A stretch of 64,000 nt of DNA. Origin: Flavitalea sp966112615 (lineage in GTDB: Bacteria > Bacteroidota > Bacteroidia > Chitinophagales > Chitinophagaceae). A program made the position numbers and the translations under genes. The DNA is taken from positions 1 through 64,000 of the forward strand of contig CBHWDO010000010.1 of NCBI GenBank assembly GCA_966112615.1. The letters are read 5' to 3'. Shown one piece after another: positions 44,112-52,739 of this stretch. Position 1 is the stretch's first letter. Each line of letters begins with the position of its first letter. The notes below the pieces were generated by a model that was given only the letters and a program-made list of their open reading frames with translations, did not search any database and had not been told where the DNA came from.

Positions 44112-44165
44112 TGCACTTCCCCACTTCTCCTCTTCTCCTCTTCTCCTCTTCTCCTCTTCTCCTCT
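44112..44165. repeat. 8-bp tandem repeat (CTTCTCCT), at least five units
   Basis: Nearly perfect CTTCTCCT units fill the gap between the rfaE2 stop and the convergent DUF4294 stop. It is the most regular tandem repeat in the window. Confidence 0.85.
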
Positions 44166-44807
44166 TTACATCGCCGGGTACATCCTCTCCACTTCCTTTA
44201 CGATCAACTCGATCTCCCGGTCATCCTGGTTTGGCTGGTAAGGCTGTTTAAGACTGGATCCAAAAACAAAGGCGATGGTCTGCCAGAAGCGTGCGGTAAA
44301 GCCACCCTTATATTCCTTGATGATTTCGTAACAGTTGTTTCCGGTCTGACGATTGATCAGTTTCATTAACACCTTACCCTGGTAAACAGAAAGTTCAGTC
44401 AGGGGATCTGCAAATTCCTTTTTCAATTCTTTTTCCCTGGACTTGATATACTGTTTTCTTTTCTTGTCGTCGGTGATATGGGCAAGGTTTGCATTGATAT
44501 CATTCATAATGATCCCAGCCTTTCTTGCGTAGGGGTAAGTCACATAAACTGCATTGCGGAGGCGTGTCCAGGCCTGTTTCTTTTTAAGCAAATGCTTGGG
44601 ATACCTGGCGGAGATATAATGCCATTGAAGGTTATTGCCTGGTATCCATTCGTTCTCCATGATCATGGCAGGAACCGGAATGGTATCATTTGGTCCCAAA
44701 ACAGGCATGGGAACTGAACTGGTGTCGATAACCTGGGCTTTAGCCTGAAAGGTGGCCAATACCAGGAAAAGGCTAAAAAAATAATATGTAAGATTGCGGG
44801 GTTTCAT
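44166..44807 (-). CDS. DUF4294 exported protein
   Basis: About 213 residues with a signal peptide (YYFFSLFLVLATFQAKAQ). The DUF4294 core runs from about residue 50: YISARYPKHLLKKKQAWTRL followed by RNAVYVTYPYARKAGIIMND, and ends in LINRQTGNNCYEIIKEYKGG. It is predicted periplasmic or surface-located. The family is conserved in Bacteroidota and of unknown function. ATG at 44807 is preferred over TTG at 44816. No operon partner; the ccsA gene is convergent-tandem 188 bases further right. Confidence 0.85.
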   Translation of the reverse strand: MKPRNLTYYFFSLFLVLATFQAKAQVIDTSSVPMPVLGPNDTIPVPAMIMENEWIPGNNLQWHYISARYPKHLLKKKQAWTRLRNAVYVTYPYARKAGIIMNDINANLAHITDDKKRKQYIKSREKELKKEFADPLTELSVYQGKVLMKLINRQTGNNCYEIIKEYKGGFTARFWQTIAFVFGSSLKQPYQPNQDDREIELIVKEVERMYPAM

Positions 44808-44897
44808 AATTGTCAATCGGGTCTACCTAACGATTCCGTTTCTGACAAAATTGTAACCCGATTGGCTGGATAATTATTTCTAAATATATCTATTTAT

Positions 44898-45003
44898 TGG
44901 GAATCGGGAATGGAGAATCGGGAATGGAGAATCGGGAATGGGGAATTGGGATATAGCAGTTTTCCTTTCTCTATTCGCCATTCCCGATTTCCGATTACCG
45001 ATT
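44898..45003. repeat. 7-bp tandem repeats (GGGAATC/GGGAATG) with an inverted copy
   Basis: About seven units of GGGAATC-type repeats at 44898-44950 are followed by reverse-complement units (CATTCCCGATTTCCGATTACCGATT type) to about 45003. The two halves could fold back on each other. It sits between the ccsA stop and the DUF4294 start. Confidence 0.78.
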
Positions 45004-47415
45004 TCCTATTTTAGCCCTCCTTGCCATCGCCATCAAAAATCCTACAATCATTACAACAGTTCCTACCCACAGGAAATTGATCATCGGAAATTCTACCACT
45101 TTTAAAGCCACAAAAGGAGCCAAACGGGAGGATTCCTTGATGCTGATCTCTACGTGTTCCTTATCTACTACCCTCGACATGCCGATGGCAAGTCCCTGGC
45201 TAAATACGGTATCGAGGATATATTTGGATTGGTTGTTTTCCACGTAATAAACAGGCTTGGCAATGTATTTGGTACCATCAACGCCCACCACAGTCAGCTG
45301 CGCCATCAATGCTGTATCATCATCCGTAAACTTGTATTTTTCTTCCCTTGGATTCAAGGAAACCTTATCAAGGGTCATAAATCCGGCTGAGTAATACAGA
45401 GTATCACCAATTTTCGCAGCATTGCTACGGAATTGAGCGGTATCCTCGCCTTCATCCAGTTTATCAGCATAACTGATATAGGAGAAAATATCCTTGTGCA
45501 GGTAATGTTTTGAATCAGGATTATTGGAATATCCTTCCTGTCCTTTTGTATTCTTGATCAGGTCAGGATATAGATTGAAGGTTTCAGAACCATCCTTCTT
45601 CTCCATCAGAATATGGAAAAGCATTTTCTTTCCATTCTCTTCCGTACTGTCGGCTGCATAGGTAGCATAATACTTACCCATATCTGTTTTTACGCCCCGG
45701 AAAAGGGTCAGGTTTTCAAAACCTTTCTCCTTGGATTCAGAACCAAAGTTGAGAGGGTTAACCCTGTTGATCGACAATACATCTTTCTTTGCAGAAGATA
45801 TCAGCATTCCTACCAGCATCATTCCAAATCCAACATGCGATACAGATGCACCGGCAGCTTTCAGCTTTCCGTTTAATCCTGACCAGATATAGCCTGCATT
45901 ACCAATTACAGTATAAATGCTGGCAAATAAAGCCAGGTGAATGGCCGCCAGGAACCCAATTCCGTATTTGTCATAATTAATATTTCCGAATATTGAAATG
46001 GCCAGGGAGATCAGTACTGACAATGCGGTTGGAACCAGGATTTTCTTACCAAAATATGCTTTACTGGTATCCTTATATTTCAGGTATTGTGTAACAGCAG
46101 TAAGGATTCCAAGCACTATGGCCACGAAAATCTGAATCCTGTTATAGAAGAATTCAACATCTTCCCCTACCGTGAAATTCGATCCAAAGATTTTGTTGAT
46201 AACAGGCAGGGATGTGAAAAGGATAATGAACATGGCTGATAAGAAAAGTACCAGGGATCCTATGAACATCCAAAATTCACGGGAATAGCTGTTTTCCTCT
46301 TTGGCAATATGCGGGATCTGCTTATAGCGCATTCCCAGCCAGACTATTGAAGGTATAAAGAATACCATCACAAATCCCCGGAGCAGCCAGGTCATATCAG
46401 AACCCACAAATGAGTGAACTGAGGTATCCTGGAGATCTCCACTACGGGTCAGGTATGTTGAATACAGGATCAGCACAAAGCTGATGATAAAAAAGAAATA
46501 TGTGGCTCGGAGTGAGTGGCCTGTAGCATTAAAAATCACCAGTGTGTGAACACCCGCAACAAGGATCAGCCAGGGCACCAGGGAAGCGTTCTCTACCGGA
46601 TCCCAGGCCCAGTAACCACCAAAGTTGAGTGATTCATAAGCCCATTTGGCTCCCATCATGATACCCAACCCAAGAATTGCCGCTGAGAACAATGCCCAGG
46701 GAAGTGCTTTTTTGGTCCAGCCGGTAAAATCTTTTGTCCACAAACCCGCAATGGCAAAGGCAAATGGAACTATCACAGAGGCAAAGCCAAGGAACAACAC
46801 CGGCGGGTGGATCACCATCCAGTAGTTTTGGAGCAACTGGTTCAATCCATTTCCGTCTTTCAGCTTGGAAACATAATCTGCTGTTTGAAAGATTGGCGCA
46901 TCGGGAAACATATGACGGGTCAGCAGGAAAGGGTTCGACCCGATCTTCAGTTCGCCGATATGAATTCCAAGGACCACCACCCCGATACAAACCTGCGCAA
47001 AACTGATAACAGCCAAAACCGGGGCTTCCCATTTTCCGGCAGTACGCATAAGGATCAGTCCGAGTACGGCATGCCAGATAGCCCAGAGCATGAAACTTCC
47101 TTCCTGTCCTTCCCATATGGAACTGAGCAGGTACTTAGGACGAAGAGACACATCGGAGTGATTCCAGGCGTAATAATATTCGAAATAGTGATTTGAAATG
47201 ATATAAAAGATGATGCTGAATACAGCAACAATAGAGATCGCATCCAGCACGAAAGCAACACGGCCGATCTTTTTCCAGCTCAATGCATCTTCAATGTTAA
47301 ATGAATTGGCTGATTTGGCGTAAGCAATGGTTGCTACTAAGGAGGCTACAAAAGACAAAAAAAGGAAGAAGTTACCCAGTTGACCAGGTAACAGGTGTTC
47401 ACCAATGTAGTTCAT
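44995..47415 (-). CDS. ccsA: Cytochrome c biogenesis protein CcsA/CcmF-type haem lyase
   Basis: The 806-residue membrane protein has about 14 helices. The haem-handling tryptophan-rich block is GGYWAWDPVENASLVPW at 266-283 (WWD domain). Flanking histidine motifs are WAIWHAVLG near residue 111 and YWMVIHPPVLFLG near residue 198. A large soluble domain of about 200 residues follows residue 560 (from MLISSAKKDVLSINRVN) and the protein ends in a final helix. The length and layout match CcmF/NrfE. It joins haem from CcmE to apocytochrome c. The ccmE gene lies directly upstream. The ORF end overlaps a tandem repeat by only a few bases. Confidence 0.93.
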   Translation of the reverse strand: MNYIGEHLLPGQLGNFFLFLSFVASLVATIAYAKSANSFNIEDALSWKKIGRVAFVLDAISIVAVFSIIFYIISNHYFEYYYAWNHSDVSLRPKYLLSSIWEGQEGSFMLWAIWHAVLGLILMRTAGKWEAPVLAVISFAQVCIGVVVLGIHIGELKIGSNPFLLTRHMFPDAPIFQTADYVSKLKDGNGLNQLLQNYWMVIHPPVLFLGFASVIVPFAFAIAGLWTKDFTGWTKKALPWALFSAAILGLGIMMGAKWAYESLNFGGYWAWDPVENASLVPWLILVAGVHTLVIFNATGHSLRATYFFFIISFVLILYSTYLTRSGDLQDTSVHSFVGSDMTWLLRGFVMVFFIPSIVWLGMRYKQIPHIAKEENSYSREFWMFIGSLVLFLSAMFIILFTSLPVINKIFGSNFTVGEDVEFFYNRIQIFVAIVLGILTAVTQYLKYKDTSKAYFGKKILVPTALSVLISLAISIFGNINYDKYGIGFLAAIHLALFASIYTVIGNAGYIWSGLNGKLKAAGASVSHVGFGMMLVGMLISSAKKDVLSINRVNPLNFGSESKEKGFENLTLFRGVKTDMGKYYATYAADSTEENGKKMLFHILMEKKDGSETFNLYPDLIKNTKGQEGYSNNPDSKHYLHKDIFSYISYADKLDEGEDTAQFRSNAAKIGDTLYYSAGFMTLDKVSLNPREEKYKFTDDDTALMAQLTVVGVDGTKYIAKPVYYVENNQSKYILDTVFSQGLAIGMSRVVDKEHVEISIKESSRLAPFVALKVVEFPMINFLWVGTVVMIVGFLMAMARRAKIGNR

Positions 47416-47424
47416 CGATCAAGA

Positions 47425-47844
47425 TTAATTTTTACTCAGATTGTTCTCAGCTGCCTTAGGATCATCTTTGTATTTGGAAGGACATTTGATCAGGATACCG
47501 TCTTTACGGGTGATCTCGAAAACCTCTCCCTGCATTTTTCCTTTCAGAACAATGCGTTCGCTTTTTTCCATATCGAAGGGCTTTTCGAAATAATATACTA
47601 CCCTGGCCTTATTTCCCAGGGAGTCTACCACATGAAAACTGGTAAGATTGGCATTCTTTGCAGGGTCGTATTCGATCGGTTTAGGAACGGTACGATCCAG
47701 TTTGGCAATTACCGTAACTGTTTTTCCTTCTTTCTGACGCGCAGAAGCCAGGGTTTCGTATGTAGATAGATCACCCATCAGGCTGATCAGTACAGCAACA
47801 ACCGCAGCAATGGCGATCAGTAAAACAATATGCAGTTTTTTCAT
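47425..47844 (-). CDS. ccmE: Haem chaperone CcmE, CxxxY variant
   Basis: The 139-residue protein has one N-terminal membrane helix (residues 4-22) and the CcmE OB-fold: LTSFHVVDSLGNKARVVYY and IVLKGKMQGEVFEI. Classical CcmE binds haem covalently through a histidine in an HxxxY motif. Here the aligned segment is LIKCPSKYKD, so cysteine 121 replaces the histidine, giving CxxxY. Cysteine variants are known in some sulfate reducers and archaea. The protein passes haem to the CcsA/CcmF lyase encoded 9 bases downstream. No ccmABCD genes are in the window. Confidence 0.93.
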   Translation of the reverse strand: MKKLHIVLLIAIAAVVAVLISLMGDLSTYETLASARQKEGKTVTVIAKLDRTVPKPIEYDPAKNANLTSFHVVDSLGNKARVVYYFEKPFDMEKSERIVLKGKMQGEVFEITRKDGILIKCPSKYKDDPKAAENNLSKN

Positions 47845-47861
47845 ACCGGTTAAATTCGTGG

Positions 47862-47869
47862 CAAAGTTA
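47862..47869 (-). promoter_or_regulatory. Bacteroidota -7 box (TAACTTTG) of ccmE-ccsA
   Basis: An exact TAnnTTTG on the minus strand ends 17 bases before the ccmE ATG. Confidence 0.5.
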
Positions 47870-47976
47870 GGTGAAAAACCTCCTGAACGATTTTTAAAAC
47901 TACTGTTACAGCTGATTTAATTGTTAATCTTTTAACGTGAATCCCCGTACCTTGCAGCCCGTTTCAAATATAAGCA

Positions 47977-49020
47977 ATGACCAATCTTCAAAATTTCGAT
48001 CCAAACTCAGCATCAAACCCGGATAACAACATATTCGGACTTCCTTCCACCGAAGAGGATTCAAAACTGGTGATCGTGCCGGTTCCATGGGAAGTTACTG
48101 TGAGTTATTCAGCTGGTACAGCCCGTGCGGCAGATCATATCATGAAAGCCAGTATGCAGGTAGACCTGTATGATGCCGACTACAAGGATCTCTGGAGAAA
48201 TGGATATTACCTTCGTCCAACAGATAAGAAAGTTCTGCTGAAAAGCGATTACCTGCGCAAAGAAGCTGAATTATATATCAATTATATTTCCAAAGGTGAG
48301 GAGGTTGAAAAGAATGCCTTCATGTGTAAGTCTCTAAAAGAGATCAATGAAGGGAGTTTATTTATGAATAAGTGGGTACAGGAACAAACCAGCGGCCTAC
48401 TTGCAAAAGGTAAACTCGTTGCCCTGTTGGGTGGTGATCACTCCACTCCTCTTGGATTCATGAAAGCGATTGGCGAAAAATTTGGCGAGTTCGGTGTATT
48501 GCAGATCGATGCGCATTGTGACCTTAGAAAGTCCTTCGAAAATTTCAAGTACAGTCATGCTTCCATCATGTACAATGCACTGGAAGAGATCCCTCAGATC
48601 AATAAACTCGTGCAAGTTGGCATACGTGATTATTGTGAAGAAGAAGTTGATGTGATTGAAGCAAGCAACGGAAGGGTTAAGACCTATTTCGATAAGGACA
48701 TTAAGGAAAGACAATACGAAGGAGAGAGCTGGAAACAGATCACAGATGAGATCATCAGCCAGTTGCCACAACAGGTTTATATCAGTTTCGATATAGATGG
48801 GCTGGATCCTAAAATGTGTCCGAATACCGGAACTCCTGTTGCTGGTGGATTTGAAGCAGAACAGATCTTTTACCTGTTCAAGAAATTGCACCAGAGCGGC
48901 AGAAAGATCATTGGATTTGATCTGAATGAAGTGGGTGTGGGTGAATCTGACTGGGATGCGAATGTTGGCGCGAGAGTATTATTTAAATTGTGTAATATTC
49001 TAACCGCTAATAACAGTTAA
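47977..49020 (+). CDS. Arginase/agmatinase/formimidoylglutamase family protein
   Basis: The 347-residue protein has the binuclear manganese ligands of the ureohydrolase fold: GGDHSTPLG (histidine 155), IDAHCDLR (aspartate 178, histidine 180, aspartate 182) and SFDIDGLDP (aspartates 272 and 274). It hydrolyses a guanidino or formimino compound to urea or formamide. Bacteroidota members are often called agmatinase or formimidoylglutamase; the N-terminal insertion of about 60 residues does not settle which. The next gene overlaps its stop by one base (TAATG). Confidence 0.9.
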   Translation: MTNLQNFDPNSASNPDNNIFGLPSTEEDSKLVIVPVPWEVTVSYSAGTARAADHIMKASMQVDLYDADYKDLWRNGYYLRPTDKKVLLKSDYLRKEAELYINYISKGEEVEKNAFMCKSLKEINEGSLFMNKWVQEQTSGLLAKGKLVALLGGDHSTPLGFMKAIGEKFGEFGVLQIDAHCDLRKSFENFKYSHASIMYNALEEIPQINKLVQVGIRDYCEEEVDVIEASNGRVKTYFDKDIKERQYEGESWKQITDEIISQLPQQVYISFDIDGLDPKMCPNTGTPVAGGFEAEQIFYLFKKLHQSGRKIIGFDLNEVGVGESDWDANVGARVLFKLCNILTANNS

Positions 49021-49589
49021 TGAAACACAGCCAGCTATACGATTATATCATAGTGATCAAAAACGAGAACCAGGGATTTATTGACATCATTGGATTGTTA
49101 TTAAGTCTTGGTTCTGCCTTACTTTTTTCCTATGAAATGATCCAGTCGGGCAAATGGAATATTGCATTACTGGTAGGTGTTGTCTTTATTGTAGGGATGG
49201 TTATTTATAATATTTCCCAGTCGAAAAGGACCGACAAAAACACCTACTATAGCAAAGCCTTGCTGGTAGCGGCTTTGGTATGGATGAAGATGCCTTACGG
49301 ACAGTGGTTGCTATTTGTTTTCATTGTTCTTGCATTACTGGAATACCAGGCAAAGCTGCCACTTGAAATTGGATTTTCAACGAATGAGATCGTGTTCAAT
49401 TCACTCTTTAAAAGAAGGTACCAGTGGAATGACCTAAATAATGTGGTGCTGAAAGATGGATTGTTAACGATCGATTTCAAATCAAATAAATTATTTCAAA
49501 AGCTTATCGATGACGGAGATTCCGAGGCAACAGAGGAAGAGTTCAATCGATGGGTGGATTTAAACAAATTGGAAATGGGTAAAAGGTAA
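49020..49589 (+). CDS. Membrane protein of unknown function
   Basis: The 189-residue protein has three to four helices at about residues 20-40 (IIGLLLSLGSALLFSYEMI), 47-65 (IALLVGVVFIVGMVIYNI) and 80-115. A soluble C-terminal domain follows with alternating strands (GFSTNEIVFNSLFKRRYQW, LLTIDFKSNKLFQKLI), which resembles a PH-like domain. It is translationally coupled to the arginase-family gene. The function is unknown, and I would not infer a transporter from the sequence. Confidence 0.72.
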   Translation: MKHSQLYDYIIVIKNENQGFIDIIGLLLSLGSALLFSYEMIQSGKWNIALLVGVVFIVGMVIYNISQSKRTDKNTYYSKALLVAALVWMKMPYGQWLLFVFIVLALLEYQAKLPLEIGFSTNEIVFNSLFKRRYQWNDLNNVVLKDGLLTIDFKSNKLFQKLIDDGDSEATEEEFNRWVDLNKLEMGKR

Positions 49590-49590
49590 T

Positions 49591-49672
49591 GGGCAGAACG
49601 CTTGTAGGGCGGGCTGAACAATAAGTGTAACAACAATCGTTCAGCCCCTGCGCTTCGCTTGGTTCTGCCCGG
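49591..49672. repeat. Palindromic intergenic element, copy D
   Basis: The left arm GGGCAGAACG...GGGCTGAACA pairs imperfectly with the right arm CGTTCAGCCCCTGCGC...GGTTCTGCCCG across a spacer containing AAGTGTAACAAC. The right arm is the closest to consensus. It lies between two plus-strand genes. Confidence 0.85.
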
Positions 49673-49674
49673 GT

Positions 49675-49712
49675 TCATTCCCGATTCTCGATTCACCATT
49701 CCCGATTCAAAA
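49675..49712. repeat. 7-bp repeats (CCCGATT) beside element copy D
   Basis: Four degenerate units of CCCGATTC/CTCGATTC abut the palindromic element. The same pairing of repeat types occurs at 63587-63746. Confidence 0.7.
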
Positions 49713-49722
49713 AGATAAACAC

Positions 49723-51024
49723 ATGCTTTCTCAATCCCCATACATCCTCTATTCCGACGGTAAAGGAAATATTTTTGAAGACACTTCACTCTACGTAGTA
49801 GGAAGAACAGGATGGGATGCAATGCCTGTTCCCGAAGAAGACTGGATCGAATTGCCGGATGGAGGAAACCTGTATGAACTACCGGGCCGTCGGGGTATTG
49901 GTATCGATGTTGAAACCGGTGATATGCGATTGTGCGAAAAGGGCTGGGCTGTTGCGGCATTTATACCTCCTGCTCATACCGGTTTCTATATATCTGCCTA
50001 TGAAACGGTAGATCCTGAAGCTCCTACTCTACCATTATTTTGTTATACCGCAGTTGGATGGCTGGATGAAAAATTCTATGTACCTGCAGTGCGAATTGAA
50101 CAGGATATACGCCAGGAATGTGCAGGGTACGACCAGGATGTGATTGAACATGGTGTGGAGAAACTGATGGAAACCTACAAGCACAACAGGCTTGTAAAAC
50201 ATCTTGCAGAAAACTGCTGCCTTACCTATAATTGCCCTGCTGCCAGAAATTATTTTATTGGTAGATGGGAATGTCCTGTTCCCACATCCCCTGCATGTAA
50301 TGCAAACTGTATAGGATGTATATCTTTTCAGCCACAGGATGAAACAATTGTATCCACTCAGGATCGCCTGACCTTCAAACCAACTGCAGAAGAGATCGTT
50401 GAATTTACAGTGCCGCACCTGGAAACAGCTCCATACCCGATCATCAGTTATGGACAGGGATGTGAAGGTGAACCATTACTCATGTGGGAAACCATTCGTG
50501 AAAGTATCATCGAGATCAGGAAGCATACACCAAAAGGAAGCATCAACATCAATACAAATGGATCAAAGCCTGCGGCCGTAAGAGCCTTGTGTGAAGCGGG
50601 TTTGAACAGTATAAGAGTAAGTACGAATTCGGCGCGAAAGCATATCTATGAAGCTTATTATCGTCCGAATAATTACCAGTTCGAAGATATTGTGGAAAGC
50701 CTGAAAGTGATGACCGAATTCGGAGGCTGGACCAGTATCAACTATTTTGTATTTCCGGGAATGACTGATAGCGTTGAAGAATATGAAGCGCTTAGAAAAC
50801 TGATCATTGATACTGATCTGAAGATGATCCAGTGGAGAAATTTCAATATTGATCCTGACTGGTATCTTGGAAAGATCAATGTTGCCGATACAGGTGAAAT
50901 ACTTGGAGTAAAACAATTAATGGAATTGATCAGGGAAGAATTTCCAAATCTTAAATACGGATATTTCAATCCACCGATAGAAAGGATCAAAGGCAATTAC
51001 GATAAGGATTTCGCTCACTTTTAA
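49723..51024 (+). CDS. Radical SAM protein with extra N-terminal domain, unknown function
   Basis: The 433-residue protein has an N-terminal domain of about 175 residues that I do not recognise (YSDGKGNIFEDTSLYVVGRTG, ELPGRRGIG). The radical SAM core begins at CNANCIGC (cysteines 192, 196 and 199, CxxxCxxC) and continues with SYGQGCEGEPLL, the GGE-like SAM motif, near residue 243, then ININTNGS and SINYFVFPGMTD. Cysteines 165, 166, 171 and 184 lie just before the cluster and may hold a second iron-sulfur site. The EamA transporter gene starts in the base after its stop. No precursor peptide gene was seen nearby. Confidence 0.85.
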   Translation: MLSQSPYILYSDGKGNIFEDTSLYVVGRTGWDAMPVPEEDWIELPDGGNLYELPGRRGIGIDVETGDMRLCEKGWAVAAFIPPAHTGFYISAYETVDPEAPTLPLFCYTAVGWLDEKFYVPAVRIEQDIRQECAGYDQDVIEHGVEKLMETYKHNRLVKHLAENCCLTYNCPAARNYFIGRWECPVPTSPACNANCIGCISFQPQDETIVSTQDRLTFKPTAEEIVEFTVPHLETAPYPIISYGQGCEGEPLLMWETIRESIIEIRKHTPKGSININTNGSKPAAVRALCEAGLNSIRVSTNSARKHIYEAYYRPNNYQFEDIVESLKVMTEFGGWTSINYFVFPGMTDSVEEYEALRKLIIDTDLKMIQWRNFNIDPDWYLGKINVADTGEILGVKQLMELIREEFPNLKYGYFNPPIERIKGNYDKDFAHF

Positions 51025-51933
51025 TTGAATCAGCAAAATACATACAAAGGTATTTTACTTGCTATCCTTGCCACCATTGTGTGGTCCGGGAATTTTATTG
51101 TAGCAAGAAGTGCAATTAATGATATATCACCCGTTGCACTTTCCTTTTTCAGATGGTTAACTGCCTGCCTGGTATTACTTCCATTTTGCTATAAAAGAAT
51201 TCCTGCATTATGGCAAACTGCGCATAAGCATAAGGGTTATTTTTTCTGGACCTCACTAACGGGAGTAACGTTATTCAACACCTTTGTATATGTTGCGGGG
51301 CATTATTCTCCCGCAATTAATCTTGCATTGATCGGTACTACTTCCTCGCCCATCTTTTCCATAATTCTCGCAAGAATATTTTTAAAAGAAAGAATTGGAG
51401 GATTGAAGTTGACAGGACTGCTGATCTGTATTGCTGGAATATTGCTGCTTTTGTCGAAAGGAAGTTGGGAACGCCTGCTTACATTTCAATTCACTACGGG
51501 TGATTCCTGGATCCTCTCCGGTGCATTATTCTTTGCGATCTACAACATTTTTGTTCGAAAAAATCCAACAGATATCAAGGGGGTGGATTTCCTTTTCATC
51601 ACATTCCTTCTGGGAACACTTATGTTATTACCGGTCTATTTGTTTCAACTGGGATCAGCAACGCCGGTACTATTCGACTGGAAAATGATTTCTATCTTCC
51701 TGTACCTGGGTGCAGGCGCTTCCGTGATTTCATTTTTGTGCTGGAATATTTCCATTAAGTATTTAGGTGCAGGAAAGACAGCATTATTTGGCAATCTTAT
51801 ACCGGTTTTCAGTACCATGGAAGCAGTTTGGTTATTAGGTGAAAAACTGGAATGGATCTATATCGCAGGTGGATCACTCGTCATTGGCGGGTTGATCATT
51901 GCCAACCTTCGCAAACACAAACAAACCCTATGA
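51025..51933 (+). CDS. EamA/DMT-family transporter
   Basis: The 302-residue protein has ten membrane helices in two EamA repeats: the first from residue 8 (YKGILLAILATIVWSGNFIV), the second from about residue 155 (SWILSGALFFAIYNIFVRK). SFFRWLTACLVLLPFCYK and KYLGAGKTALFGNLIPVFS are typical. Such proteins export or exchange small metabolites. The start codon is TTG at 51025, next to the radical SAM stop; there is no in-frame ATG before the first helix. The gap of zero bases and the TauE gene overlap downstream suggest one operon. Confidence 0.9.
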   Translation: MNQQNTYKGILLAILATIVWSGNFIVARSAINDISPVALSFFRWLTACLVLLPFCYKRIPALWQTAHKHKGYFFWTSLTGVTLFNTFVYVAGHYSPAINLALIGTTSSPIFSIILARIFLKERIGGLKLTGLLICIAGILLLLSKGSWERLLTFQFTTGDSWILSGALFFAIYNIFVRKNPTDIKGVDFLFITFLLGTLMLLPVYLFQLGSATPVLFDWKMISIFLYLGAGASVISFLCWNISIKYLGAGKTALFGNLIPVFSTMEAVWLLGEKLEWIYIAGGSLVIGGLIIANLRKHKQTL

Positions 51934-52700
51934 GCGTTGAGATCATACTACTCTGTATAGCGGCTTTCTGTGCAGGTTTTGTTGATGCCATTGTAGGAGG
52001 TGGAGGTCTGATTCAAACACCGGCAGGATTGATCCTGTTACCCGACAAACCCGTTGCGACTGTTATAGGTACACTTAAAATTCCCGCATTCAGCGGAACC
52101 TTCTTTGCTTCCCTGCAATATGCCAAGCGGGTAAAACTCAAATGGGGTCTGCTAATTTTTATGTTGCCCATTGCGTTCACCGCATCCTGCACCGGTTCCT
52201 GGTTACTGACAAGAGTCAGCAATGCATTTATGAAACCGGTATTGCTGGTTGTCCTGATCCTGGTTGGGTTGTACACTTACATGAATAAAAACTTTGGAAT
52301 TCATACCGAGAAAACCCATAGCAGGAACCGCAGGATCATTTATTGTTTACTGATAAGTGCAGTGATTGGATTCTATGATGGATTCATTGGCCCTGGTACA
52401 GGTAGTTTTCTTGTATTGATCTTCATTGGACTCTTAGGTTTTGATTTTCTTAATGCAAGCGCCCATGCGAAATTTGTGAACCTCGCAACCAACTTAGGTT
52501 CTATATTATTTTTCACTTTATCAGGAAAAATCATTTTTCAAATTGCAATACCAATGGCTGTTTGCAATGCAATTGGTGGAATACTTGGCGCCAGGATGGC
52601 AATTTTAAAAGGAAACAGGTTTATCAAGATCTTCTTTTTAATAGTTGTAACGGCCACGATCATACGCTTTGCGTGGGATATATTTAAGCCTTTCTTTTAA
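51930..52700 (+). CDS. TauE/SafE-family membrane transporter
   Basis: About 256 residues and seven to eight membrane helices. The first block is CAGFVDAIVGGGGLIQTPAGLI near the start (in short VDAIVGGGGLI), repeated in the second half as GFYDGFIGPGTGSFLVLIFI. ASAHAKFVNLATNLGS near residue 180 is the other family signature. These proteins export sulfite or organosulfur anions. The ATG at 51930 overlaps the EamA stop (ATGA). The longer frame starting at 51852 would lie within the EamA gene and is rejected. The substrate is unknown here. Confidence 0.9.
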   Translation: MSVEIILLCIAAFCAGFVDAIVGGGGLIQTPAGLILLPDKPVATVIGTLKIPAFSGTFFASLQYAKRVKLKWGLLIFMLPIAFTASCTGSWLLTRVSNAFMKPVLLVVLILVGLYTYMNKNFGIHTEKTHSRNRRIIYCLLISAVIGFYDGFIGPGTGSFLVLIFIGLLGFDFLNASAHAKFVNLATNLGSILFFTLSGKIIFQIAIPMAVCNAIGGILGARMAILKGNRFIKIFFLIVVTATIIRFAWDIFKPFF

Positions 52701-52739
52701 CATACACCTAATCTCATTTTCGTTATTTTCGTCAACGTT

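Noticed and set aside
44112..44165. CRISPR-like array from the CTTCTCCT tract
   Set aside because: The units are 8 bp and contiguous without spacers; there are no cas genes in the window.
46634..47116. 160-residue minus-strand frame inside ccsA
   Set aside because: It is a second frame of the same strand within the conserved haem-lyase region; composition is rich in cysteine and arginine as expected for an off-frame reading.
49496..49960. 154-residue minus-strand frame across element copy D
   Set aside because: It runs through the palindromic element and tandem repeats and overlaps two real plus-strand genes.
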